Notes under the pieces: model-generated
What the model was told of the DNA's origin: nothing
What the model saw: the letters and a program-made list of their open reading frames with translations, nothing else
The model's database searches: none
NCBI GenBank assembly: GCA_026414605.1
Contig: JAOAIP010000027.1
Location: 1-39,846 of the forward strand
Direction: 5' to 3'
Source: Bacteroidia bacterium
Lineage (GTDB): Bacteria; Bacteroidota; Bacteroidia; B-17B0; Aurantibacillaceae
Length of the DNA: 39,846 bases
Translations under genes and position numbers: made by a program
Shown here: piece after piece, positions 9,006 through 17,474 of the stretch
Position numbering within the stretch: the stretch's first letter is position 1
How the letters are laid out: the number at the start of each line of letters is the position of its first letter

Positions 9006-9812
9006 TTATTTATGCAAGAAACAATTTCGAGCAAACTTTCTAATGGATATTCCTGTAAATTTAGGATTTTCTAATTGTCCAAAATGCCCTTCGTATTCTA
9101 AAAAAAGACAGGTTTTATGAGGTATTATCTCACATTGTTCTAATAAGATATTCGCTGGCAAAACATTATCGTATTTTCCAATAATCATCATTACAGGGAA
9201 AGGTGCGTATTTAATAACAGGTAGATATGAGGGACGATCTCTCATTCCTACAAGGGCAGCAATAATTCCTTGAACAGGTGTTTGCATTGCTATTTCGGTA
9301 GCCAGTTTTAATTCATTTAATAAATAAGGTAAAAGTTTTTTAGAAAATAAATTTTTAATCATCGGTTGAATAAATAATTTAGGATTGGTCTTAATTATTT
9401 TGATGGCTCTGTTTCTATCTTTCTTTTTTTCTTCGCTATCGGGATAGGCAGTAGAATGAAATAAACACAAACCTTTTACAAACTCCGAGTATTTTTGAGC
9501 AAAAGCCAATGATACATACCCACCCATACTGTGTCCTACCAATACACATTTTTTTATTTTAAAATACTTTAATACCGCATACACTGCGTCCGCCATTAAT
9601 TCCATACTATGTGCATAACCAATACAATCACTTTTTCCATGTCCTGGTAAATCAATACATATCACTTTAAAAGAAGAGGATAAATACGGAACAATGTATT
9701 TCCATACTTCAGAAGATCCAAGAAAGCCGTGTAACAAAACAATACATCTTCCCTTGCCTTCTGTGTAACAATGGATATTAGCATTACGAAATGAAACAAT
9801 GTGATGAGTCAT
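9006..9812 (-). CDS. Alpha/beta-fold hydrolase
   Basis: This 268-aa soluble serine hydrolase has an oxyanion-region 'LLHGFLGSSEVW' (27-38), nucleophile elbow 'GHSMGG' with Ser95, acid Asp215 in 'IGKYDNVLP', and His243 in 'EGHFGQLENP', a complete catalytic triad. The layout resembles small esterases and MenH/BioH-type hydrolases; the substrate cannot be chosen between these. No signal peptide is seen. Its ATG shares one base with the TAA of the ABC protein gene (TAATG), so translation is likely coupled to that membrane protein. bioB is in this window but 29 kb away, and nothing in the sequence singles this gene out as bioH. Confidence 0.88.
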   Translation of the reverse strand: MTHHIVSFRNANIHCYTEGKGRCIVLLHGFLGSSEVWKYIVPYLSSSFKVICIDLPGHGKSDCIGYAHSMELMADAVYAVLKYFKIKKCVLVGHSMGGYVSLAFAQKYSEFVKGLCLFHSTAYPDSEEKKKDRNRAIKIIKTNPKLFIQPMIKNLFSKKLLPYLLNELKLATEIAMQTPVQGIIAALVGMRDRPSYLPVIKYAPFPVMMIIGKYDNVLPANILLEQCEIIPHKTCLFLEYEGHFGQLENPKFTGISIRKFARNCFLHK

Positions 9813-12800
9813 TATTGTTCAGGTTCTTGTTTTTTCTTGATGAGTTCTGTAATGTTCCCAAAAAAATCAAATAACTTCTTAAACACATCATAATACAAAG
9901 TAAACCACAATATAATTGTCATCAGCCAAATAATAGCCGTATTGAAGTAGAGTGTATCAATATAACTTCCCAAAACTTTTTTAGTAGGAGCGTAAAAATG
10001 AGCACCACCAAAATTAGAATCTTCGGGATCGTAGAATACAAGGTCTATACGGCGAATGAGTTTGCCATCTTTTTCCATACAACGTTCTCCACTTATATCG
10101 TTGCTATTAGTAACTATTTGATTGAGGGCTTCATTTTCATTATCTTCTATGAGACGAACAAATGCTTCTTTTTCAGCAGGTGTTTTTTGCATTGAACGGG
10201 CTTTTTCATCTTTTAATTTCCTTGCTCTATTTTCTATATCAACATAATAATCATTTAGTTTATACAAATAGTTACGAATGTTTTGAATGACTTGTTGATT
10301 GATTGTATTGATTGATAATGCTGATAGTTCATTTTTATCATAAGGATACGCAGGTACTTTTTGTTTTTTATTATTCAATTCTTTTAATACCTCTTGTTTT
10401 ACTAATTGAATATCTTGTATGAGCATTGACTGGTTAGCCGTTTTGTCTTTAAGTTCATCTTCTATTTTAGTTAATTTGTTTTGAAGTTTGGGTATCCAAT
10501 ACACTTTTTTATATTGTGTATTACTAATGATTTTATCAAATACATAAAAATGTTTTTCATAATTATTATTCTTAAATTGATTGACGGCTAATGCTTCATA
10601 CGCCCATCTACTGGTCATTAATTCTCCGCTCCATGGTACAGTACCTGGCTGTGTGAGTAGAGGATTTAATTTATCAAACTTGACAATCACGCCGCTTAAA
10701 ATAAGTTGAGGAATAATTAAAAATGGCACAGAAATATAAATCGTTACGACACTATTAAACGCTGCAGATATGTTTAATCCCAGCATATTTGCAAAACAAG
10801 ATGTGGAAAATAATACCAACCAATAATCACCTAATAATCCATTAACACCTAAGATATTATTACCAACAATGATAAATGTAAACGTCTGAATAGCAGATAA
10901 AATAAACATTATAACTACTTTGCTCATCAAATAAGAACCCTTGCTCAAGTTCAAAAATGCTTCTCTTTTTCTAATTTTTCTATCACGGATGATTTCTTCT
11001 GCACTGACCATCATTCCAATAAACAAAGCCACTACCACTGCCATAAACAAATACGCAGGGATATTGTCATTTTCTCTAAAAATATAACCTCTTCCTGTAT
11101 CTACATCGGTATTGTAATATCTCACTAAAAAGGATAAAATAAACGCTAATGCCGGTGCTTCTAAGAAGTTTATTAATAGATATTGATTGTTGGTTAATTT
11201 ACTTTTTACGTCTCTTGTAAGAAATACTTTGAATTGCTGAAATTTATTTGGTATTTTGAATATGGCTTCTGGTATGGTTTTAAAGTGTTCTTTGAAATTA
11301 ATGTATGATTCTATAAGTTCTTTGTAATATCTATTCCATTCAGAAGGTGAAATTTTTCTTTTCTTAGTAAGATTGCCATACTCATCTACTACTTTTGTTT
11401 CTATGATATTAAATATCTGCTCTGGATTGACATTCCCACAATATGGACATTCTGTTTCATCTGCATTGGCATGATTGATAAGTCGTTTAAAATAAGATAC
11501 TGCATCTACAGGATTGCCATAATAAACAAGATATCCACCTACATCTAAAATGATTAACTTGTCAAACATTTTGAAAATGTCTGATGATGGCTGGTGAATC
11601 ACTACAAAGATTAATTTGCCTTTTAAGGTCAATTCTTTGAGTAAATCCATTATGTTTTCAGAATCACGAGAGGATAATCCTGAAGTAGGTTCATCTAAAA
11701 ACAATACGGACGGTTCTCTAATCAATTCTAAGGCGATATTCAAACGTTTTCTTTGTCCGCCAGAAATGGTTTTTTCAAGTGGCGACCCGACTTTCAAATG
11801 GGCTGTTTCAGACAACCCCAAATCGGCTAATAACTCATCGCATTTTTTGGTAATTTCTTCATCACTTAAATTGCCAAAACATAGTTTAGCATTGTAAAAT
11901 AAATTTTCAAATACTGTCAATTCTTCAATTAGTAAATCGTCTTGTGGAACGTGCCCAATGACACCTTCAATTTTTTCAGGTTCTTTATGGATATCTACAC
12001 CGTTAATAATCACTTGTCCTTTTGAAGGTTTTTCGCTACCATTCAAAACATTCATCAAAGTGGACTTACCAGCACCCGATCCGCCCATTATTCCGACTAA
12101 TGTCCCACTTTCTTCAAATAGATTGATATCTCTTAATCCTATTTTACCATTCTTAAATTTATATTCAACATCACGTACTTCAAAAGTTATTTTGGTTGTA
12201 TGTGTATCTGCTAAGAATCTGCTAATGATATCGCTGTAATAAATGGGCTTAATTTTAGAACTTCTGAGTGAAGCACCGTGCGTTAAAACATATACTCTGT
12301 GTTTATCTATAGTTTGACCATTTAATTGAATATCTAAATCACCAAACACTCTAACCAAATATAAATTGACCGGTTCTATTCTCAATACACGAACTTCTCC
12401 ATTAATAATATATTCATTAAATAAAAATTTGGTCTTTGTATTTTCAGGCAACGCTTGATGCCGAATAATTAAAAAATCATCAGAATCAGGAATATCTTCA
12501 ATGCTATGTTCTACAAAGTATTTGATATTTTCAAATTCTTTTTGTTCAATATTAAATGTTTCTGCTACTGTTTGAACAAACTCTAATTCTTGTTCACTTA
12601 TTTGATTAGAAGAATGAATAAACTCTATCAAACGAACTAACACAATAAACTTTTGTGTTTGTTCTAACTCTTCATTTATTTGAGAACAAATTTTTAATAT
12701 CTTAACAGAATTCAGTGAAAGTTTTTTTGCAACTCCTTCCTTTTTTTGACTTACTTGATGGTATTGTTCAAGGTATTCATCAAAAATTTTTAAGTATTTT

Positions 12801-12931
12801 TCAACTTGCTCTTCATTTAATTGTTGACGCAAATACGATTGCACAATACTTCTACCTGTATTGGTAATGCCATCTACTCTTGCAATAATGGCAAACATCT
12901 GCATCAATGCTCGTAATATCCGCTCACTCAT
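9812..12931 (-). CDS. TerB-like / ABC ATPase / ABC-2 membrane fusion protein (ABCG-like half-transporter)
   Basis: This 1039-aa protein has an N-terminal helical region (~1-145) resembling the TerB/DjlA-N tellurite-resistance fold, including 'MFAIIARVDGITN', and a beta-rich linker (~165-245). The ABC ATPase has Walker A GGSGAGKS (283-290), signature 'TISGGQ' (388-393), Walker B 'VLFLDEP' (409-415) and switch His446. A CPYC pair (495-498) follows it. Five membrane helices lie near 583-605, 625-643, 668-692, 702-722 and 728-750. A ~240-residue soluble, partly coiled-coil loop (751-990) precedes a sixth helix (~995-1013). The order ATPase-then-membrane with a large loop before the last helix is that of ABCG transporters and of Rv1747-like FHA-ABC proteins. 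The linker sits where the FHA domain would be, but I see no FHA GR/S/H signature. The cargo is unknown. It is coupled to the hydrolase at its 3' end. Confidence 0.88.
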   Translation of the reverse strand: MSERILRALMQMFAIIARVDGITNTGRSIVQSYLRQQLNEEQVEKYLKIFDEYLEQYHQVSQKKEGVAKKLSLNSVKILKICSQINEELEQTQKFIVLVRLIEFIHSSNQISEQELEFVQTVAETFNIEQKEFENIKYFVEHSIEDIPDSDDFLIIRHQALPENTKTKFLFNEYIINGEVRVLRIEPVNLYLVRVFGDLDIQLNGQTIDKHRVYVLTHGASLRSSKIKPIYYSDIISRFLADTHTTKITFEVRDVEYKFKNGKIGLRDINLFEESGTLVGIMGGSGAGKSTLMNVLNGSEKPSKGQVIINGVDIHKEPEKIEGVIGHVPQDDLLIEELTVFENLFYNAKLCFGNLSDEEITKKCDELLADLGLSETAHLKVGSPLEKTISGGQRKRLNIALELIREPSVLFLDEPTSGLSSRDSENIMDLLKELTLKGKLIFVVIHQPSSDIFKMFDKLIILDVGGYLVYYGNPVDAVSYFKRLINHANADETECPYCGNVNPEQIFNIIETKVVDEYGNLTKKRKISPSEWNRYYKELIESYINFKEHFKTIPEAIFKIPNKFQQFKVFLTRDVKSKLTNNQYLLINFLEAPALAFILSFLVRYYNTDVDTGRGYIFRENDNIPAYLFMAVVVALFIGMMVSAEEIIRDRKIRKREAFLNLSKGSYLMSKVVIMFILSAIQTFTFIIVGNNILGVNGLLGDYWLVLFSTSCFANMLGLNISAAFNSVVTIYISVPFLIIPQLILSGVIVKFDKLNPLLTQPGTVPWSGELMTSRWAYEALAVNQFKNNNYEKHFYVFDKIISNTQYKKVYWIPKLQNKLTKIEDELKDKTANQSMLIQDIQLVKQEVLKELNNKKQKVPAYPYDKNELSALSINTINQQVIQNIRNYLYKLNDYYVDIENRARKLKDEKARSMQKTPAEKEAFVRLIEDNENEALNQIVTNSNDISGERCMEKDGKLIRRIDLVFYDPEDSNFGGAHFYAPTKKVLGSYIDTLYFNTAIIWLMTIILWFTLYYDVFKKLFDFFGNITELIKKKQEPEQ

Positions 12932-13020
12932 TTAATTATTTTTTTTAATTTTAAATACTATCAATTTTTTTTTGAGATTTTTTTTATTCAATATCAATCT
13001 TAAAAATAAAAATTGCTACT

Positions 13021-13536
13021 TCAATGCGTCGTACTTGATTTTATTAAATAATTGGCTACTTGTTTTATTTTATTAGTTTCGCTTTTAGAAAAATTCGCTA
13101 CGATCTTTTCATTAACTAAAATTTCTGTAATGCCATCTTCACTTAAAGTTTTCAAGTAATTTAATGGTAGCAATAATACAAAAAATAATTGATTGGATTC
13201 TTGATAAATAGCCCAATCTTTTTTGTAGAATGATTTTTTACCTGATTTTATTTCTATAGAACTTTGAAATTTCAATAAAGGAGTGGCTATGCTATCTTTT
13301 TCTTTTGAAAAAATAAACTTTAGATAATTATACGATGGATTGTTTAAAAACTGAATGCAATTGTCTTTTGAATAAATTTTGAATGAATTTACAACTACTT
13401 TACTTTTATTATTCAATAATGGAATAAAAACAGAATCTTTTTGAAATATCGGATCAGATTGAGCAATAGAATATTGATCAGTAGAAACTATCAGCAACCA
13501 AGATATCATTATCACCTTCCATATAAGGCGATACAT
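13021..13536 (-). CDS. Secreted protein of unknown function
   Basis: I do not recognise this 171-aa protein. It begins with a signal peptide: basic 'MYRLIWK', a hydrophobic core, and likely cleavage after 'YSIAQ' near residue 26. The mature part is mixed alpha/beta with no cysteines beyond one and no obvious motif. 'VFIPLLNNKSKVVVNSFKIYSKDN' suggests a beta-sandwich beginning. It starts 5 bp after the stop of the preceding secreted gene (13964-13542), so the two are one transcript. The ABC gene begins 89 bp downstream. Signal peptide and spacing are seen; function is unknown. Confidence 0.7.
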   Translation of the reverse strand: MYRLIWKVIMISWLLIVSTDQYSIAQSDPIFQKDSVFIPLLNNKSKVVVNSFKIYSKDNCIQFLNNPSYNYLKFIFSKEKDSIATPLLKFQSSIEIKSGKKSFYKKDWAIYQESNQLFFVLLLPLNYLKTLSEDGITEILVNEKIVANFSKSETNKIKQVANYLIKSSTTH

Positions 13537-13541
13537 TGATT

Positions 13542-13964
13542 TTATTTTTGTCTAAATCCTATAAGGAGCACAGCACATCCAGATCCAGGATTTCTATCAG
13601 GATCTAATTGGGCTTCTATGATAACATCAATAGTACTTTTAGATTTAAAGTCCCAATAAGGTGCATTTCTATAATTTTGATTTGTAAATAATACATTTCT
13701 ATCTTTATCTAAAACTCTAAAAATTAAATTACCATCTTTCAAACCACTACAAGCCGCAAAACGATAAATAGTTTCAGCAAATAGTGTGGTATGAAATTCT
13801 GCTGTTTCTTCAGGATTTAAGAGCATTGCACGATATTGCTGTCCATCTGAAATATAATTATTAGTAATATGCTTTACGCATAAACTTGCAATGGTATCGC
13901 ATTGAGCATAAGAATAAAAATACATTCCTGCTAATAATGTTGTAGATAAGATTATTTTTTTCAT
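13542..13964 (-). CDS. Small secreted protein of unknown function
   Basis: This 140-aa protein starts with a signal peptide (MKKIILSTTLLAGMYFYSYAQ, cut after the AQ near residue 21). The mature part has four cysteines and a run 'RFAACSGLKDGNLIFRVLDKDRNVLFTNQNY', which looks like a beta-rich domain of the kind that appears as 'hypothetical protein' beside envelope genes in Bacteroidota. I do not know a function. It lies between a lipoprotein gene (41 bp upstream) and another secreted unknown (5 bp downstream), in a run of envelope genes. Confidence 0.72.
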   Translation of the reverse strand: MKKIILSTTLLAGMYFYSYAQCDTIASLCVKHITNNYISDGQQYRAMLLNPEETAEFHTTLFAETIYRFAACSGLKDGNLIFRVLDKDRNVLFTNQNYRNAPYWDFKSKSTIDVIIEAQLDPDRNPGSGCAVLLIGFRQK

Positions 13965-14005
13965 AGGATAGAATTTTATTTGAGTTGATGATTTGATTTT
14001 TTTAT

Positions 14006-14905
14006 CTATGAGGCAGATTGAGTGATTTTATTTCTAAATGCTTGTAATTTTTCAAGGATATTTTTAAATGTAGCATCGTCCATTACTAACTCATTGGTGC
14101 TATTGATGTAAGTTATTTTGCGAGCGGTATCTGTTGTTGGTTCAACATATTTATACTTGAATTCTACTTTTTCATATAATAAAGATAATTCTTTTAAAGA
14201 AGCAATCAAGTCCGTTTGATCAGGAGCATTTATTGTAATGAGTTGTAACAAATTATTAACCGTGAGTTTTTGTTCTGCAATTCTTCTTTTAATTTCCTCA
14301 TTATTTTTGGCTTTGTATGACTCTATAGCAATGTTCATACTTTCCAACCATCCTCCAAGTAAAATTAAAGAACTAATATCTAAACGTTTATTGTTTTTAA
14401 GATAGTTATCACTTGATCTATAAGCCACGCCTACTAATGCTACTAAACTATCTTTATTGGTAAGGTTGTTTTCAAAGCGTTTAAGAGTTGTTTCATCAAA
14501 AGCAGAAGATATTCCCAATTTATCCGCTAATTGTTTAATGGATGCTAAATAAGAAAGGGCTTCTTGTGTTTGACTGTACATACTTACATAACCAAGGTCT
14601 GCTCCATACACACCAAGCATTAATGCCCGAGTTGCATCTGTATTAAATGCATTTGATTTATTCGCAGGAAATAGCAATGATTTATTAAAAGGTAATCCTA
14701 ATTTTTGGATAAGCATTGCTGTTTGAATTGGTGAAGGAACGCTAAATAATTGTCCTCCCACATTTAAAACACCTGCTTTTGCTGTATCTTGTGTTTCTAA
14801 TACTTTGGTTTCATCTGTTTGTTCTTCTTTTTTTCCACCACAAGAGGATATACTCACAGCCGTCACAAAAATCAATGGCAAGTATAAGAATGCAACTTTT
14901 TTCAT
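14006..14905 (-). CDS. Lipoprotein of unknown function
   Basis: This 299-aa protein has a lipoprotein signal peptide with lipobox 'SISSC' and lipidated Cys22, followed by Gly-Gly-Lys, so it is probably carried to the outer membrane. The mature protein is mainly alpha-helical, with helical segments such as 'TREALSYLASIKQLADKLG'-like stretches around 110-140 and a middle region rich in Leu, Asn and Lys. No enzymatic motif is visible. A good promoter match lies upstream (14922-14954), so this appears to be the first gene of the run that continues through the two secreted unknowns towards the ABC transporter. Confidence 0.78.
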   Translation of the reverse strand: MKKVAFLYLPLIFVTAVSISSCGGKKEEQTDETKVLETQDTAKAGVLNVGGQLFSVPSPIQTAMLIQKLGLPFNKSLLFPANKSNAFNTDATRALMLGVYGADLGYVSMYSQTQEALSYLASIKQLADKLGISSAFDETTLKRFENNLTNKDSLVALVGVAYRSSDNYLKNNKRLDISSLILLGGWLESMNIAIESYKAKNNEEIKRRIAEQKLTVNNLLQLITINAPDQTDLIASLKELSLLYEKVEFKYKYVEPTTDTARKITYINSTNELVMDDATFKNILEKLQAFRNKITQSAS

Positions 14906-14921
14906 ACTTTTATTTTTGCCT

Positions 14922-14954
14922 GCAATTTAAGTAAATTTATTCCTAAAAAACAAA
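14922..14954 (-). promoter_or_regulatory. Bacteroidota-type promoter for the 14905 lipoprotein gene
   Basis: On the minus strand a TTTG (-33 element, 14954-14951) is followed 21 bp later by TAAATTGC (14929-14922), close to the TAnnTTTG -7 consensus. The predicted start of transcription is about 12 bases before the ATG at 14905. Position and spacing support the call; the -7 box is not a perfect match. Confidence 0.5.
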
Positions 14955-15033
14955 TTTTTGTTATCGCCCTATAAACAATAGGAAGTTTTGTGGATAATAA
15001 CAACTATTAATTTCCGTTTACATAAACTATTTT

Positions 15034-15267
15034 CTAAAAAATTTTTTTCAAAATCCTAAGAATTAAAGATAGCACCACACTAATAATAATCATAGAAGTC
15101 AGGGGAAAGTAAAATTTGAAATTTTCTTTTTCTATTTTTATGTCTCCGGGCAGATTTCCAAACCAATTTAACCATTTGATATTAAGTGTCCCATTTTCAA
15201 TACTCATTATTACAAGTCCTAATACAATGATCACTAAGCCCATTAAAATCAACGCTTTTCCCATCAT
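15034..15267 (-). CDS. DUF2905 small membrane protein
   Basis: This 77-aa protein has two hydrophobic helices (residues ~4-23 and ~53-74) around a conserved 'NWFGNLPGDIKIEKENFKF' loop, the signature of DUF2905. Members are short inner-membrane proteins with no assigned role. It is the last gene of the 18875-15034 operon, 12 bp after the J-domain gene. The start at 15267 gives MMGKALILMGL; the second Met is an equally good start. Confidence 0.85.
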   Translation of the reverse strand: MMGKALILMGLVIIVLGLVIMSIENGTLNIKWLNWFGNLPGDIKIEKENFKFYFPLTSMIIISVVLSLILRILKKIF

Positions 15268-15279
15268 AAAACAACTCTT

Positions 15280-15735
15280 TTAATTATTATACACAAATAT
15301 CATCAAAAAAAACAACACAATACATATAATTATTGATACAAACCAATATCTCCATTCATTGTAGGATTGTAATTCTTTTTCATACGTTTTTTGGTGCTTT
15401 TCATACTCTTTGTACATTTTGGTAAAATACTCTTTATACTGCTGTCTTCGCCGCTCATCTTCTTCTGTTACATCCCATCTTTGCCGGCTTTTACTTGAAT
15501 ATGAATTAGCCGTTTTAGAAGAGACGGATGGATTAAAAAATGAACGGTCATATCTTTCTCTCAAAACAGGATCAGATAAGACCTCATAAGCATGAAGTAT
15601 TTTTACAAAAAGTTCTTTTGTTTCTGGATTTTTATCAGGATGATACAAAAGTGCTAACTTGCGAAATGCTATTTTAATTTCTTCTGTTGTTGCAGTTTTT
15701 GAAACACCAAGTATTTCATAATAATTTTCTGCCAC
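15280..15735 (-). CDS. Membrane-anchored J-domain (DnaJ-like) protein
   Basis: Residues 4-67 form a J domain ('[17 protein letters not shown]' and the HPD motif at 32-34 in 'YHPDKNP'), which stimulates an Hsp70/DnaK ATPase. A charged, Tyr/Glu-rich linker of about 60 residues follows. A single C-terminal membrane helix (~128-148) would leave the J domain in the cytoplasm. There is no G/F-rich region, zinc domain or substrate-binding domain, so this is a type III J protein recruiting DnaK to the membrane. It is 11 bp after the solute-binding lipoprotein gene and 12 bp before the DUF2905 gene. Confidence 0.9.
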   Translation of the reverse strand: MAENYYEILGVSKTATTEEIKIAFRKLALLYHPDKNPETKELFVKILHAYEVLSDPVLRERYDRSFFNPSVSSKTANSYSSKSRQRWDVTEEDERRRQQYKEYFTKMYKEYEKHQKTYEKELQSYNEWRYWFVSIIICIVLFFLMIFVYNN

Positions 15736-15746
15736 ACGAGTGGTAT

Positions 15747-17471
15747 TTAGTTTTTATCAACATAAGCAATGCGTAAATCATAATACCGCATAGGATTCAT
15801 ATACAAATCTCTTACTTTGTTGTTATACAATCTGTAAGCGGCTTCGTACCATAATACAATTAAAGGTGCATCGTCCATTAAAATTTGCTCTGCTTTCATA
15901 AAATATCTATAAGCAGTATCTTTATTAACAGCATCTCTACCTTTTTCAAAATAATCATCAAATACAGGATTTATATACCTTTGTGTGTTTGGAAAGTATA
16001 CTTTATTAGTGTCTAAACTTACGTATCTACCATAGAAAAGATTTAAAAAATTCTCAGGACTTGGAAAGTCGGCTACCCATCCTTGCCTAAAAAAATGCCC
16101 CCTGTTTTTTTGTTCCAAACGAAATTTAATATCCAGTGGCAAATTTTCAAACACCACATTGATATTCAGGTTTTCTTTCAATTGTCTTTGAAGTTCGTTG
16201 ATGGCTAATTGTGTTTTTGAAAATCCTTTGTTTGTAAAAACAGTAACTGGTGGAAATCCTTTTCCATCAGGATACCCTGCTTCTGCTAATAATTTTTTTG
16301 CTTGTGATAAATCAAAATCATATCCTTTTATTTTGGTAATATCATAATCTTTAAATGCAGGTGGAGTAATTCCGTAAATTCCTGGATATGCTTGTCCATT
16401 AAATGCTTTTTCAATAATTTTATTTCTATCAATAGCATAATTAATGGCTTTGCGAACCTTCACATTATCAAATGGTTGTAAGTGCGTATTGATTAAAATA
16501 TATTGCACAAACATCTGTGTACTCACATCAATAATATACTCTGGTGGAACTTTTTGAAAGGAATTAATATGTTGTTCAACCACTCGTTTTGCCATATTAT
16601 TGGGCACATCATTGACCACATCTACCTGATGATTTAAAAAGGCGTTTACTGCATCTTCTGTATTTTCAAAATAGCGAACTATAATTGTATCCATATAAGG
16701 TAAAGCAAATCCGTCTTTATCTACTGCATAATAGTGTGGATTTTTTAATAAAACCAATTGATGATCATTAGAAGATGTTTTATCTATTCTATAAGGACCT
16801 GCCCCAAAATCCAGTTTGTCTCCATATTTCTCATACCCCTCTTTGGGTAAAATGGCAGCAATAGGCGTGGCCAATAATTGCAGAAAACTATGATAGTTGG
16901 GATATTGAAGGTCTATTGAAAAAGTATAGTCATCTATAATTTTCAACCCTTTAATTTCTGGTTTTGAATTTTCTTTTTGAGATGGATCGTTCATTAATTG
17001 ATTAAACTCCTTTGCTCCTACAATTCTATCATTGCATATTGTGTAAAAGTGAAAATTATCAGGACGTTCGTAACAAAGTTTTTCAAAAGTAAATTTGACA
17101 TCGGCAGTAGTTATCTCTCTCCCCTTTCCTCCACTAAAACAAGGATCATCTTGAAACTTCACCCCTTTTCTTAAATAAAACGTAATGTGTTTACCATCTT
17201 TTGAAACTTCCCACTTTTCTGCTAATGCAGGCACAAGATCAAGAGTTTTAGCATTCAAACGTATAAGTGGTTCATACACTTGATTACAAATAAGTGCTTC
17301 TTCTATTCTTGTTAATTTTTGTGGAAATAAAGACAGTGGTTTGGTAATTTCTGCAATTACTAATTTGCCTCCTGACTTTGGCGACAAAGGTCTTGTATCT
17401 TTTTCTTCCTTTGTATGACAAGACACTATAAAAAAAAGAGAGAATAGCAATGACAAATGAAAAAATCTCAT
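15747..17471 (-). CDS. Family 5 solute-binding lipoprotein (peptide/oligosaccharide ABC type)
   Basis: This 574-aa protein has a lipoprotein signal ('FFIVSC' lipobox, Cys18). The SBP_bac_5 pattern follows: '[29 protein letters not shown]' near 52-80, '[12 protein letters not shown]' and '[15 protein letters not shown]' near 330, all typical of DppA/OppA-like binding proteins. Such proteins deliver peptides or other solutes to an ABC importer. No permease or ATPase gene lies beside it, so any importer must be encoded elsewhere. It begins 3 bp after the PHP enzyme gene, so the two are certainly co-transcribed if expressed. Ligand is unknown. Confidence 0.9.
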   Translation of the reverse strand: MRFFHLSLLFSLFFIVSCHTKEEKDTRPLSPKSGGKLVIAEITKPLSLFPQKLTRIEEALICNQVYEPLIRLNAKTLDLVPALAEKWEVSKDGKHITFYLRKGVKFQDDPCFSGGKGREITTADVKFTFEKLCYERPDNFHFYTICNDRIVGAKEFNQLMNDPSQKENSKPEIKGLKIIDDYTFSIDLQYPNYHSFLQLLATPIAAILPKEGYEKYGDKLDFGAGPYRIDKTSSNDHQLVLLKNPHYYAVDKDGFALPYMDTIIVRYFENTEDAVNAFLNHQVDVVNDVPNNMAKRVVEQHINSFQKVPPEYIIDVSTQMFVQYILINTHLQPFDNVKVRKAINYAIDRNKIIEKAFNGQAYPGIYGITPPAFKDYDITKIKGYDFDLSQAKKLLAEAGYPDGKGFPPVTVFTNKGFSKTQLAINELQRQLKENLNINVVFENLPLDIKFRLEQKNRGHFFRQGWVADFPSPENFLNLFYGRYVSLDTNKVYFPNTQRYINPVFDDYFEKGRDAVNKDTAYRYFMKAEQILMDDAPLIVLWYEAAYRLYNNKVRDLYMNPMRYYDLRIAYVDKN

Positions 17472-17474
17472 AGA

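Noticed and set aside
12932-13020. Terminator or promoter before the ABC fusion gene
   Set aside because: Only T/A runs are visible, with neither a stable hairpin nor a TAnnTTTG box, so none is claimed.
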